DNA of 64,000 bases from Chondrus crispus. Its lineage: Eukaryota; Rhodophyta; Florideophyceae; Gigartinales; Gigartinaceae. The DNA lies in assembly GCF_000350225.1 (NCBI RefSeq), contig NW_005179166.1, positions 62,001 through 126,000 of the forward strand, written 5' to 3'. Position 1 is the first letter of the stretch; every line of letters begins with the position of its first letter. Position numbers and translations under genes: made by a program. The notes below the pieces were generated by a model, which was given only the letters and a program-made list of their open reading frames with translations, was not told where the DNA came from and searched no databases. Positions 10,554 through 20,953 of the stretch are shown in pieces.

Positions 10554-10903
10554 CTAGCTTGGACACAGTATGCCAAAGCGTTGTGGGCAGGTCCTAGAGA
10601 GCGTGGGGGACGGAAAACGGACTACTGATTGGACCTCTTACGTAAAAACACAATTAAATCTTGTTCGCATGTCGTAATTGGTTTGCCGGCTCCATGTTAA
10701 CCTTTTGTGATTATTTCAAAGAAAATCTTTGGCCACTCGAGTGAAGCGGCATCTGCTTACATGATTTGTGAAAGGGAAGAAGGTGACCAGATTGGCGTTT
10801 ATTTTTAACTTCTTAGAGCATCCCCACCGGTAGAATCAAATACCCATACAACCAAAATTTGATGATTTGATGTCGATTGAAATCCCCTCCGGTGCAACCA
10901 AAT
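10554..10903. other. No gene recognised
   Basis: AT-richer DNA. The last 90 bases (from GAGCATCCCCACCGG near 10816) contain short inverted words (ATTTGATGATTTGAT) and could be a small transposon end, but no partner end was found. Confidence 0.3.
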
Positions 10904-11004
10904 TGTAGGAGAGACTCAAGACCTGGGGTCGACTTTACTGGGGGCATGAGCGACGACGGTGTTAAGTACGGTGGGAGTGCTATGTACACGTGTAAGATAC
11001 TACA
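10904..11004 (-). repeat. 3' LTR of the short-LTR copia element
   Basis: 101 bp, TGTAGGAGAGACTC...GATACTACA on the plus strand. It lies 41 bp beyond the pol stop codon. Confidence 0.85.
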
Positions 11005-11045
11005 AGGAGTGGAGGATGATTGGTGGCGGCATCAAGTGGAGAAAA

Positions 11046-13820
11046 TTAAGATACGACAGTCGCCGCGCTTGATGGTGGTGTTGCGGTCATTTGGAGCGTG
11101 GAGAGTTGATGGTTGAAGATCGCCGGTTTGAGGCGCTTCGTGAGACAGTCAGCAGGGTTGTCTTGGGAAGGTATCTTCACAGGGGTGATACGTTTGCGGC
11201 GAACTTGCTCGTTGACGTAGTGGTACTTGACGTCTATGTGCTTTGATTTGGGAGTCGGATGTGCGGATTTGGCAGTTGTGATAGTGCCTGCGTTGTCAAT
11301 GTGGAGGGAGGTTGGGACAGAGATGTTGAGGGCACGGAAGTCGTGAAGGAGATTCCGGAGGCAGTTTGTGTGTTGTGCGGCGTGGAAGGCTGCTACGTAC
11401 TCCGCTTCCCATGTGGACGAGGCGACAAACTTTTGTCGTTTCGATTGCCAGGCTACAGGGCCGTGGCGCCAGAAGGCAAAAAAACCGGATGTGGATCGGC
11501 GTGTGTCGAGGCAGGAGGCGTAGTCGGAGTCGGAGTAGGCGAGGAGAGGCTGGGATGGCATGGGATTTTTGTATGTAATCCCGTGGTTGGGGGTGTGACG
11601 GAGATAGCGGAAGACTCGCTGGACGGCGTGCCAATGTCGTTGGCATGGATCGTGGGAGTACCGGCCGAGGAGGCCTGTGATGAAGGCAAGATCAGGGCGT
11701 GTGCTATTGGCGAGGTAGCGTAGGCAGCCCATTGCAGCTGAGTAAGGGGTGGATGGTGGTAGTTTGGTCTCGTCTTGATGGCGTGCAGAGAGTACTGTGG
11801 TGTCGTACGGAGTGTGACTTGGGCTGCATGCTTCCATGTTGAACCGTGTGAGAATGTCTGCAGTAAATGCAGGTTGGCTGATGGAAATGGAGGTGGGCGT
11901 GCGGTCCACTTTCCATCCCAAGAGGTGGCGTACGGGGCCGAGATTCTTGACGGTGTAGCGTGAGGCGAGCTTGGTGCGGGTGTCATCCAGGAGGGGGCGG
12001 TGGTTGCTTATGGCTAGGAAGTCGTCAATGGTGATGACAAAGAGGACGAAGTGGGGATTGTCTTCATTGCGGAGCATAAAGGTGCAGCTGTCGCTGGTGA
12101 GGCGTCTGAAGTGCCATAGTTTGAGGTTGTTCGCGAGACCTGAGGTAAATATTTTGCACGCTTGTTTGGTGCCGTAGATATTGCCTGTAAGTACACCAAC
12201 GTGGCCGGGGTGTTTGTATGATCCGTCAAATTGGGGGGGTTGGTGCACGTATATTGTCTCTTCCGGGCCGAGGATTTCGTGTAGAAATGCGGACTCTAGG
12301 TCCCAGTGTTCAGCGATAAGTGGGGTGCCGGCCGCGAGGGCGAGGGCACAGCGGACAGCATCTCGGTCGGCGACGGGGCTTGAGATGTTGTCAGGGTCGT
12401 AGTGGACGTGGGGGATTTGTTTGTCGCCGCGAGCTGTGCAGCGAGTTTTCCGGGAGATTACGTGGCCGGTTTCATCGCGTTTGAGGCGCAATGTGAATTT
12501 GAGCGGGAGGAGGGTGGCTTGAGGGGGTAGGGAGGATTTGGGAATGTACGAGAGTGTGCCGTGTTTTTCAAGGCTGGCTAGTTCGGCGTTCCACGAGTGT
12601 TCCCATAGGTGGAAGTCCGGTGCTTGGCGCGCCGCGCGAAGGGAGCGTGGATTTGTTGCCGTGTCGCCGGGTTCTGCGTCGTAGTTCAGGGTGTTGAGGC
12701 AGAATGTGGGCATGGACATGAGGGTTTCGATGTGATCATCGAGTATGATGGTGGGGGTGCAGATGTTGTTGTGGTTCAGTAGAACAGGGGAGCTGTTGTG
12801 TGTGGGGGGTGGTGGTAATTGTTTTCTCGATTGGGTGGAGACGGGGTCCCGGTGGGGGTCGTACGAGATAAAATCGGAAGCTCGACAGCGGGTGGTTTTC
12901 TTGGTGGAGAGGTTCCAGGTGACGTAATGGGTGGCGTCTATGCGGTATAGATAGCGGTGGAGTTGGGCACGGGGTTGGAGCTTTGTTTTTGGTGCGGGGT
13001 TGGTTACGTATCCGTGTTGTCCGAAGGGAAGTAGGGTAGTGATATTGACTGGTGTGGGAGACCAGAGGCTCTCTGGTAGTTGTTTGCTGGAGCGATGGGG
13101 TGTGTGATTGTATTTGTCTATGTAATCACGAGCAGCATATTCCCAGAAGTGTGGGGGCATGTCAGATGAGGACAGTGCCGCGCGGACATGGTCAAAAATT
13201 GTGCGGTTGGCTCTCTCTGCGAGGGAATTTTCCTGCGGGGTGTGTGGGATGGTGGTGTGTAGGGTGATGTGTTGGTCGGCGTAGTATGCACGGAGATCGT
13301 GCGAGATATACTCTTTCGCATTGTCGCTTGTGACATGGCGGACGGTGTGTCCGTGTATTGGTTTGATCGACGTCAAGAATGATTTGACGTGGGTAGCGGC
13401 TGTAGCGCGTGTTGGGTGGAAGGAGGCAAAGAGCTTGCGGCTGCCTTCGTCTATGAAGGTTAACATGTAGCGGTTGTTGTTGGGAGAGAAGGGTGAGATG
13501 GGGCCGCACATGTCCGTGTGGATGTGTTGTCCCGGGGGTGCCTGACGGGGGTGTTTGTGGAATGGGGCGCGGGAATTTTTCCCGACAAGGCAGCCGGTGC
13601 ATGTGAGGCGTGGTGGAGTGGACTTGAGGGCAGGGGGCAGTCCGGGGGCTAGGTTGTGTGTTGCCATGTAGTGTAGTTTCTTTGGGTGTATGTGGCCCAG
13701 TTTGAGATGATAGTTGTGGTGGGCGAGGTCGGAGGCAGAGGGGGGTTTGCTGAGGGGAGGCGGAGATGGTTTGCGGGGTGTGATCGTTGTCTTGGAGGAG
13801 GGTGGGGATTGTTTGATCGT
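11046..13820 (-). CDS. pol: Copia pol: integrase, reverse transcriptase, RNase H
   Basis: An open frame of over 870 residues from an ATG at 13667, readable upstream to about 13820 through the zinc-finger His pair (AHHNYHLKLGHIHPKKLHY). It then shows CTGCLVGK and an integrase core with catalytic Asp in HTDMCGPISPF, Asp in VTSDNAKEY and Glu in ENSLAERANRT. The reverse transcriptase has HWDLESAFLHEIL and ITIDDFLAIS, where the usual YVDD is replaced by TIDD. RNase H (AYSDSDYASCLDTRRSTSGF, SSTWEAEYVA, LHIDNAGTI, DNPADCLTKRL) ends near 11046. The long uninterrupted frame and near-identical LTRs suggest recent activity, but the gag-pol junction is broken twice (see gag). The strand is strongly C-rich. 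Confidence 0.9.
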   Translation of the reverse strand, partial: TIKQSPPSSKTTITPRKPSPPPLSKPPSASDLAHHNYHLKLGHIHPKKLHYMATHNLAPGLPPALKSTPPRLTCTGCLVGKNSRAPFHKHPRQAPPGQHIHTDMCGPISPFSPNNNRYMLTFIDEGSRKLFASFHPTRATAATHVKSFLTSIKPIHGHTVRHVTSDNAKEYISHDLRAYYADQHITLHTTIPHTPQENSLAERANRTIFDHVRAALSSSDMPPHFWEYAARDYIDKYNHTPHRSSKQLPESLWSPTPVNITTLLPFGQHGYVTNPAPKTKLQPRAQLHRYLYRIDATHYVTWNLSTKKTTRCRASDFISYDPHRDPVSTQSRKQLPPPPTHNSSPVLLNHNNICTPTIILDDHIETLMSMPTFCLNTLNYDAEPGDTATNPRSLRAARQAPDFHLWEHSWNAELASLEKHGTLSYIPKSSLPPQATLLPLKFTLRLKRDETGHVISRKTRCTARGDKQIPHVHYDPDNISSPVADRDAVRCALALAAGTPLIAEHWDLESAFLHEILGPEETIYVHQPPQFDGSYKHPGHVGVLTGNIYGTKQACKIFTSGLANNLKLWHFRRLTSDSCTFMLRNEDNPHFVLFVITIDDFLAISNHRPLLDDTRTKLASRYTVKNLGPVRHLLGWKVDRTPTSISISQPAFTADILTRFNMEACSPSHTPYDTTVLSARHQDETKLPPSTPYSAAMGCLRYLANSTRPDLAFITGLLGRYSHDPCQRHWHAVQRVFRYLRHTPNHGITYKNPMPSQPLLAYSDSDYASCLDTRRSTSGFFAFWRHGPVAWQSKRQKFVASSTWEAEYVAAFHAAQHTNCLRNLLHDFRALNISVPTSLHIDNAGTITTAKSAHPTPKSKHIDVKYHYVNEQVRRKRITPVKIPSQDNPADCLTKRLKPAIFNHQLSTLQMTATPPSSAATVVS

Positions 13821-14020
13821 GGGGAGTGTCAGATGGGGATCATGGGGATGATGGGAGGGTTTCTGTTTGGGGGGAGGGGGTGCGGAGGATCGGGGTTTGG
13901 CGGAGCGGAAGTATGATGAAATGGGGGGGGACTTCGTGAGATTGGCATGTGCGCTCGTGCGGGGTGTGAAGGAGGTGGGTATTAGGACGTGGTACAGTCC
14001 TCGGTGTAGTTTGGCGGTGG

Positions 14021-15319
14021 TTATAATGGAGGATGGCGGTGGGGGTGGGAGGCGACGGCAAATATATGCCTTGTCTTTTGAAAAATTGTGTCGACATGGG
14101 AGGATAGTTGTGGGATGGAAAGCAGATTATGTTTGATGTGGGGTGTCAAAATGGCTCGGCGGAGTGGGATGGAGGCCGGGTGGGCCGGGTTGGTGCGTGG
14201 ATGTAGGGTCACTGGTCCCTGATGAGATATGGGGGAGGGGGAGCCGTTGGCGGTTAGGGTGGAGCCATAGGAAGGGGGCATGTGGGGGGGTGCAGTACGG
14301 AGGTGTGTGGGGAACGCAGCAGAGTCAAGTACGTACGATGTGGGGGGTGACTGCGGGGTGGCGTCGGGATTAGTATTCCACTTGTTGGTGTGGTATTGGT
14401 GCTGTGGGGACGTGGGGCGAGTCGGGACCTGTTGCCAGTTGGCGTGTGTGGGGCGGATCGGGGATTGTGGCCATTTGGCGTGGGTGGAGGGGCGTGGACG
14501 GTTGAGGGCTTGTTGTTGGAGTGCACTGTGGTGAACATCTTCTCGCATTTTTGAAATGCATTCGTCCGTGTCGTGTGATGGGGTGCCGTGGTAGGAGCAC
14601 CATTTGCCGCGCCAGTGGTTGGGGCGGCGGGCGTTGCGGTTGCCGCGGGGAGGGTTGTACTGGCGTTGCGGGCGGGGTTGAGGTGGGTGTGCTTGGTGGG
14701 ATAGTTGGGGTGTTTGCCTTGACAGATAGTTTTCTGCGTGGAGTAGGTGTGCTTCTATCTGTTCGATGGGGAGAAGGCTAGATTGTGCATGGAGGGTGAG
14801 AGCGATCGGGTTGTAATCCGGGTGGTCACGTAAGCCATCCAGGAGAAACTGTGCAGTGGTGCCTTTTTCCTGTATGCCAGGATAGTTGACGGCACGCATC
14901 CGGGTCCGTATGTTCTTGTGGAGTGTAAGGTATTCGATCATAGAGGTGCCGGGGTGCAGGGTTGTCTCGCGAGCGAGGGCTGTCAGCAGGTAGGGGGCAT
15001 TGCTGGAGTTTGCGGTGGTAATCTCGTGGAGTCTGTTGCATAAATCGTAAGGAGAGAGAAGGAGGTCGTCGTCAGAGAGGAGGGGTCGAACTTCTTCGGA
15101 CAGACTGTGGAAGATAAGGGCAAGGGCAAAGCGTTTCTGGCGTGTGTGAGATCGGATGTCTTCTGTGTCAGTGGGGAGGGGAGGGTTGTTGTCCAGGTGG
15201 CCGTCGCAATTGTTGATGGAGGCTACGAGGATCAGGTTGTTGTGCCAATAGTTGAAATTGGTGAGTGTCAGTTGAGTGACGGAAATGCGGGGACCGTCAG
15301 GTGTGGGCGGGGATGCCAT
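14021..15319 (-). CDS. gag: Copia gag with protease start
   Basis: 432 residues from ATG 15319 (MASPPTPDG). The gag core of copia elements is visible (LTNFNYWHNNLILV, TSMIEYLTLHKNIRTRM, AQFLLDGLRD), then a Pro/Gln/Arg-rich linker, and a zinc-knuckle variant CSYHGTPSHDTDEC (Cys-His-His-Cys instead of Cys-Cys-His-Cys). The protease begins at YVLDSAAFPTHL, with DSA in place of DSG/DTG. The frame stops at 14021. Homologous sequence continues in a second frame (ITTAKLHRGLYHVLIPTS) to about 13810 and then in the pol frame. One such shift could be programmed; two suggest an inactive copy. Confidence 0.85.
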   Translation of the reverse strand: MASPPTPDGPRISVTQLTLTNFNYWHNNLILVASINNCDGHLDNNPPLPTDTEDIRSHTRQKRFALALIFHSLSEEVRPLLSDDDLLLSPYDLCNRLHEITTANSSNAPYLLTALARETTLHPGTSMIEYLTLHKNIRTRMRAVNYPGIQEKGTTAQFLLDGLRDHPDYNPIALTLHAQSSLLPIEQIEAHLLHAENYLSRQTPQLSHQAHPPQPRPQRQYNPPRGNRNARRPNHWRGKWCSYHGTPSHDTDECISKMREDVHHSALQQQALNRPRPSTHAKWPQSPIRPTHANWQQVPTRPTSPQHQYHTNKWNTNPDATPQSPPTSYVLDSAAFPTHLRTAPPHMPPSYGSTLTANGSPSPISHQGPVTLHPRTNPAHPASIPLRRAILTPHIKHNLLSIPQLSSHVDTIFQKTRHIFAVASHPHRHPPL

Positions 15320-15562
15320 GGTGGGTGGATGATTGGTGGTGGTTGGGGATGTGGAGGGGGGGTAGTAGGTCAGGGATAGGGGGGGAGTCTCAGGAGAAGA
15401 AATGGTTGGTGTGGGGGATGTGCGGATCGGCCGTGGGCCGGTTTTTGCGGTTGTGTGATGTGATGATCGGCCGTGGGCCGGTTGGTTGTGGGGGTATGAA
15501 GGGGGAATGGAGAGGGTGGGCAGTGGGAGCGGGAAAAAAAAGAAAAGGAAGGGCCTATAACC

Positions 15563-15663
15563 TGTAGGAGAGACTCAAGACCTGGGGTCGACTTTACTGG
15601 GGGCATGAGCGACGACGGTGTTAAGTACGGTGGGAGTGCTATGTACACGTGTAAGATACGACA
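15563..15663 (-). repeat. 5' LTR of the short-LTR copia element
   Basis: 101 bp. Differs from the left LTR by about one base (TACGACA versus TACTACA). Its right edge touches the potassium-channel relic. Confidence 0.85.
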
Positions 15664-17124
15664 ACGCCAAACGTCTGCGAATGTATCTCGCAGCCAATTT
15701 TCTGCATCTCCCGCACATTCCTCAGTTGCTTCTCCAGAGATTTCCTCCCGACTTGGGGGGCAACAAGATGCAGTTCAATCAATGCCTGCAGCAGTACTAC
15801 AAGCGAAGGTAGAGAAATTGACAGTGGCAGATCTACCAGGAGAACTGCCGCCGAAAGCAGCTTCAGGCACGGAACTCCATATCAATGTGCCAAGCCCACC
15901 AGACGAAGATTCCACTACTAATAGTCGAGGTGCCGTAAATCCGGTGCATGCCATCCTTACTTCAGCGAAGGACCTCAAGAAGTCTGCAGTAGCTGCAGTA
16001 GTCTGAAAGGGACACGGTTCTGTGAAGAGCGGAGGATCACGACATAGTAAGCAATTGAGACGAATGTCCTTTAGGTTGCCCGAGCCAGAAAACCTGGTTC
16101 CTGAGAATGGTGCAGCTGCAGTAGATCCATCAAATAAGCCCGGCGCGGCTCGAGCCAGGCGCGGCTCTCTGTTTCACGGAGTCGGTATGCGTCCGGTGAG
16201 TTGCTTATTCATTCAAGTGCAATTACGTTGCTTGTGCGAGACTATGTCGAGCCCGGATTTATCCATTTCTTTTCTGACATGCTGGGCACAGTACAACCAA
16301 CTCCTGGCTTGAAGATCCGACTCGTTCAAATCCCAAAAACGCTCTTCAGGATGGACCGCGGTGCTGTTTTCAGAAATGGGCAACTGTTTTTACCCTACAT
16401 CTCAGTATTTAGGTCTCTTATTCGTCATGGTGCAACACCACTTGGAATATATTGATCAGGAGATGCCCCTGTTCGAGTACCTGGAAGACAGAGGCACCGG
16501 CGCGGAATGGCTCTCTTAGAAGAGCTAACGCTGTATTGGAAGGGACTTGCGAAGGCAGGTACTGCGTCTGTCACAAAGGGCCGTTTGTCACTGTTTCAGC
16601 ACTTGCTAGGCATTGTAGAAGCTGTCTCACCCCGACACATGAGAGAGGCGCAAGGTCGACATGAGATCAACGGGTGTCAACAGGATTCAAGCACTAGTGA
16701 TGAATACGACAGCGATTGGGGCACAAGTGGGGAAGATGGCGAGAAGGAAAACATGGAAGGCAGACTCAAGGGGCTGCCAGTCGAGAAACACCAAAAGAAC
16801 CTCGAGGATAATACTGCTCCAGGTCCTGTTGGGGACACGGGTCCGAACCATGCAACGTCTCCTGCATTGCCGCAGAAAGGGGATTTATTCGAGAAACACA
16901 TGGAGGCGGGCAAAGGGGAATATGAAGTACCGGGAGGGTGCAGGTACAAAGAGAGCCCGCCTGCACAAAACTTCCTCCCGTACGTATTTACTATGCCAGA
17001 ACCGTGTACTTTATGTGCGAAAACCGATGGTATCTACATCCTGTGTCATCCGTCGCTGGAATTGTCGGACAGGTGGACGGAAGCCATTGCCAACGAAGGG
17101 GAAGACGAGTCCCAGGATCAATAG
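15664..17124 (+). pseudogene. C-terminal part of a BK-type (Ca2+-activated) potassium channel, broken
   Basis: Plus-strand coding similarity begins right at the LTR edge (RLRMYLAANFLHLPHIP near 15670), changes frame near 15780, has a stop at 16004 and a frame change near 16200. It continues with LLVRDYVEPGFIHFFSDMLG, then LIRHGATPLGIY followed by TGA (16453) where this family usually has Arg (CGA to TGA would explain it), and GLAKAGTASVTKG. It ends with an acidic linker and YVFTMPEPCTLCAKTDGIYIL, the closing strands of a TrkA-C/RCK-like domain, with the stop at 17122. Slo/BK channels end with the same PLG(I/L)Y and VY(V/I)L patterns. The pore half is absent. Assignment is from motif memory; another RCK-containing channel remains possible. 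Confidence 0.55.
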
Positions 17125-17354
17125 AGTTTGCGCCAAACGGGTTTCTGTGTTTTTTCTCTCGGTTATCTTCAGATTCATCCCTAAAGGTTAATCGGCCTCC
17201 GTATTTAGCGAAGCCTCCAGCCCTAATCCGTATGCGTCATCCGATTCAAGGTGAGGATAATAGCTTCGTCTCGGCGAGAACTCGTCAAATTGCATCATTT
17301 AAACAGCGACGACCGTTTGTAATCGTGGAGGAATGCCCAATACGTGGGAGTTGA

Positions 17355-17810
17355 CTACCAATTGGAAGCTCCTTTAGAGGAGTCCTGCAGCATCCACGGG
17401 TCTCTCCAATATTCACCCGCGAAAACAGCTTGATCTCCCGTCTCTTCTTCAATTCGCAGTAGTTCGTTGTACTTGGCAAGCCGCTCGGATCGACAAGGTG
17501 CCCCCGCTTTAATTTGGCCGGTGCCGAGTCCTGCGCAGAGCGCTGCTATGAAAGCATCTTCCGTCTCTCCAGACCTGTGGCTCACCATCACGCCGAAGCC
17601 CGCATTTCGTGAGAGATTGTTGGCCTCAATAGCTTCTGTCACTGTTCCAATTTGATTCACTTTAAGCAGCAAGCCATTACAGGCACTCGTCTCGATAGCC
17701 CTTTCTATTCTTTCAGGATTTGTGACGAGTAGATCGTCTCCAACGATCTGAATTAACTCATTTAGTTCCCCAGTCATCTTTTCATATGACTTAAAGTCGT
17801 CTTGGTCGTG
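17355..17810 (-). pseudogene. Enolase, C-terminal third only
   Basis: Enolase (2-phosphoglycerate dehydratase, glycolysis). From about 17807 the minus strand reads [15 protein letters not shown], then [51 protein letters not shown] and [20 protein letters not shown], ending at 17355. This covers the last metal-binding Asp (GDD), the catalytic Lys (LLKVNQIG) and the SHRSGETED loop. The first roughly 290 residues of a normal 430-residue enolase are missing. Upstream sequence changes abruptly to GC-rich DNA of another character. No internal stop is seen in the surviving part, so truncation is recent or is a rearranged junction. It converges on the channel relic. Confidence 0.85.
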
Positions 17811-18403
17811 CAACCAGAGGCAGCGCGCGCACGACCCCACTGCGAGCGTGGACCTCTGCGATGGGCGCCCAGCGGCCCCTAGTCCGCGCACCGGAAGCGT
17901 ACGAACGCAGGGTACTTTCGATCCCGCCAGCCTATACAGTCTGCGACCTGCCCCCCGCCATGCTCAGTGCCGTCTCAGACGCCCGCGCGCCCTCCGAGAG
18001 CACGCACTCCGAAGCGCCGCTGCCCGCATCAATGCGCACCGTCTTGTCATCTCCGCCGGACGCTGCCCCCTCGCCGCTGCGAGTGGGCAGCTATCCCCGG
18101 ACGCGTCCCGCGATAGCGCAAGGGCAAAAATCTCACTCTCTTGCCCGTTGCTCACGACCTGCCGCACGCCCCGCGGTACGAACTCCCGCCCTAGGTGCAC
18201 GCCCTCTCACCGCGCCACCGTCGCCACCTCCGGCGGAGTGAGACAGATGCGGAGTTGGAATGGGGCAGGCTGCCCCATTCCAACTTCGCACACGCGCGGA
18301 ACGCAGACCGCAACAGATTGGAAGCCTGCCGACGCCCACGCCTCTGCGCCTCCCTCGTCGCCCGCTTCGTCCGTTCTGACTCCCCGGGGCGCGGGCGCTC
18401 CCT
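17811..18403. other. GC-rich stretch without a recognised gene
   Basis: Open frames on both strands are low in complexity (Arg/Ala/Pro/Ser). It contains a perfect 15-bp inverted repeat with a 1-base spacer at 18254-18284 (GTTGGAATGGGGCAG / CTGCCCCATTCCAAC). A boundary to enolase-derived DNA lies near 17810. Confidence 0.4.
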
Positions 18404-19931
18404 TCAGTCAGAGTTCCCATCAGTAGATTCTCCCGAACTACAATGCTGACCTACAGTATGCAACAAAGTGACCACCGGATATGGACGTTCTTTCCCTTTC
18501 CCCTTGACTACGGCCACAAGTTTATCCCGCTTGTTAGAGATAGAGTTGATGTTAAGCGGGAGTAGGATCCCTTCATGTGCTGGACGCTCGTCATCCGGCA
18601 GGTTCTGGAATTCCCGGGCAACTCCCCTCGATATTTCGGACCACGTCCGCACATCACTTTCAATCATTTCTCTTTCGCTGTCCGTTAGTTCATAAACAAC
18701 CTGCGCGCTCTCGGTATCGCTTTCCAGGCAGTAATTGTGTAGTTTCATTAATAAACAGATAAGATTGGTACTCTTCTTAACTGAAAACTCCAATCCACCT
18801 CTCATAATCCTCCATCGCGCGACGAGCATTCCAAAAGCCTGCTCAATGTGCATGCGTAACGAGGATTGATAAAAGTTGAAGTTGTCCTGGTCACAGTCTG
18901 CTTCACTCTTAGGAAAGGGTGTGATCACCTGTTCCGTGCATGTGTAAGCCTCGTCTCCTACAATGTAGAAGATTTCTCCTAACACACCTTTTTCTATTTC
19001 CCTCTTCAGTCCCGACACAGAGTATGCCAGAGCATCATGCGTCGAGCCGGTGCACAGAGCGGAACAAAAGTGGAAAATATAGCTCGAATCGCATAGCGCT
19101 TGAACAGGAATTGCGTAAAAGCCCTTGCGGGAGTAAAACTGTGCAGGGTTCTCCTTTTTAGAAGGTTTCTTGACCTTGACGCATATCTCATCCAGAGCGC
19201 CAACGCATCCAGACAAGGGGCTTATTGGATTTCGAGAGGTTTGGAATTTATTCGCAATCTCCTGCAGCTCAGCAGTGGTTTCAGGAAAACCTTTCAAACG
19301 CAGGCGCTCGTTAAGGGCTCTGCAAGTGCTGTTGACAATGCTGTAAATGGTAGACTTCTGGATCTGATACGCAAGCACTAGGTCACAATAGCTCCCCCTG
19401 CCAATAACCTCAGCGTCACTGCGAGCCTTATGTCAGATGGAATAGTTCCCCTTCTGTACTCACTGGGCCTTTGAAAGGCCTATCCAAAAGATCTCGCACC
19501 AGGCTCAGGAGCGCACTGAATGCCGGAAGCGACATCCGGTAAGCCTTGCGGAACATTGGCGGGGAGAACCTCTTGACCACATCTTCAAAAGAAATCGTGT
19601 ACATAAATGGGAGCTCGGCTCGCGGGTAGCTGGCTCGACGATGCTTGACCCTCGTTTCTGCTGAGATAAAAAAGATTGCGGCCGCAATAGCTGAGTAGCC
19701 TTCCTCCTCGGACGAATACGAGCTCCTTGTCAATGCTTCGTCGCTACCAGGAGGACGAACTTTCAGCGTTTCGATAATTTTCTCAGCCTGGCTGAGGACG
19801 TTTTCGGCAATCGAAGTTTCGGTAGGGAAGCCCGACCGTGCCATCAAACGACGATCGTAAGGGAGAGAACCAACGGGCTGCCCTATACGTTTGTCGTAGA
19901 CGAATTGAAGTCCGTCCGGAGCTATATTCAT
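18404..19931 (-). pseudogene. PIF/Harbinger transposase (DDE_4 type), one frameshift
   Basis: From ATG 19931 the N-terminal part includes YTISFEDVVKRFSPPMFRKAY and MSLPAFSALLSLVRDLL. Near 19460, at a short G run, the frame changes. Homology continues with IRLAVTLRLLAGGSYCDL and then the uninterrupted catalytic part: Asp in CVGALDEICVKV, FYSRKGFYAIPVQALCD, Asp in YIVGDEAYTCTEQV and Glu in RMHIEQAFGMLVARWRIM, ending at 18404. This D...D...E order and the GRKGFY-like block are typical of Harbinger transposases. With the single shift repaired it would be about 510 residues. Terminal repeats and a 3-bp target duplication were not found. Confidence 0.85.
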
Positions 19932-20953
19932 CGCAAAAGATTACAGAGAGGGTGTCTATTGTAAATGAAGGTGAGGAGATCTGCCGAGCTACACAGTGGC
20001 GCTGGAATGGTGATGAATATGGTGCCGTCGCAAAAAAGAAGACCGTGGATTGAAGACACTTGGGAAACTGAATTTCTTCACCGGCCATGGGACGTAGAAA
20101 TAGTTTGTATGCTCGGCCTTGGAACAAATCCCAAAAACGTTTCTCTGTTTGCCTTCCTTACAGGTACCGGAGAAAAGTTGTGGGTAGGCGGGACAACTCT
20201 CGTTAGGCCTGCATGGGGAACAGCAAGCATCCGATGGGTGAGATGGAGAATGTCGGAAACAGCTGAGCTCCTCGCGGTCCATGTCTCGTTTGTCCCACAG
20301 CCTTTTCCACGACGCCGCGACCTGCGTCCTGGAAATGCGGGGCGGAGAGGGCGAGGGGGTGGGGAAGGCGAGCACGCGGCAGCAGGGATGAAGAGTTGCC
20401 CATAATGAATTGGGGTTGAAAGACGGAGGAGTTGAATGGGGATGGAGGGGGGAGGAATGTATACTCCAGAGGAATGAATGTATACACGATCGAAGGATGA
20501 AGACATGGCGTATGTGTGGAGGCAGAGCGGGGGAGGGGGTGTGGGCGGGAGGGCGGAGCGAGGGCAGGGGGATGAGAGGGGTAAGAGTTGTACATGAGCG
20601 TGTGTGGTGAAAAGGAGGCGCGGGGATGTGTGCATGTATGTACGGTGATACATTGAAGGAGAGCGTAACATGGAAGAGGGCACACAACTGAAATTTTGTT
20701 GTGTTGACCGTGTCGCGAAAGACGAGATCCTGATTTCCGCACACTTCATAATTACAGCTCCATTATTTTATGTACTTCAAAAAAAGTATCCACGACCGCC
20801 CAAAACAAGGCTGTCCAAAGCCGTCCAAACTGTCTTAAGACAGAGCCTGAGTAGGGAGGCTTTGCCACGGGGTCGCCGTAAAACGCGACCCCCCTGTCCG
20901 TGTAAACGTGTCATTAGAAGGAAACATACTGTTTTATAAGAGTATCTCTACCG
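19932..20953. other. No gene recognised; purine-rich tract
   Basis: About 20330-20600 is strongly G/A-rich on the plus strand. The long minus-strand frames there are Pro/Ser/His-rich and look like a composition effect. The rest has no coding signal I can support. Confidence 0.35.

Larger units (their letters stand above)
10904..15663 (-). mobile_element. Ty1/copia retrotransposon with 101-bp LTRs
   Basis: Two 101-bp repeats, 10904-11004 and 15563-15663, differ at about one position (TACTACA versus TACGACA) and bracket gag and pol on the minus strand. On that strand, immediately inside the right (5') LTR, the sequence GGTTATAGGCCC (15562-15551) complements the anticodon arm of initiator tRNA-Met with one mismatch, as expected for copia-type half-tRNA priming. 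Flanking 5-mers (CAAAT left, ACGCC right) do not match, so no target duplication is visible. No clear polypurine tract precedes the left LTR. Confidence 0.85.

Noticed and set aside
10816-10903. GAGCATCCCCACCGG... stretch resembling GAGCATCTCTAG at 23533 and GAGTATCTCTACCG at 20940
   Set aside because: The similarity is limited to about 10 bases and does not form consistent inverted ends.
19989-20749. Three overlapping minus-strand frames of about 180-250 residues
   Set aside because: All are Pro/Ser/His/Thr-rich in the same interval, which fits a purine-rich opposite strand and not a gene.
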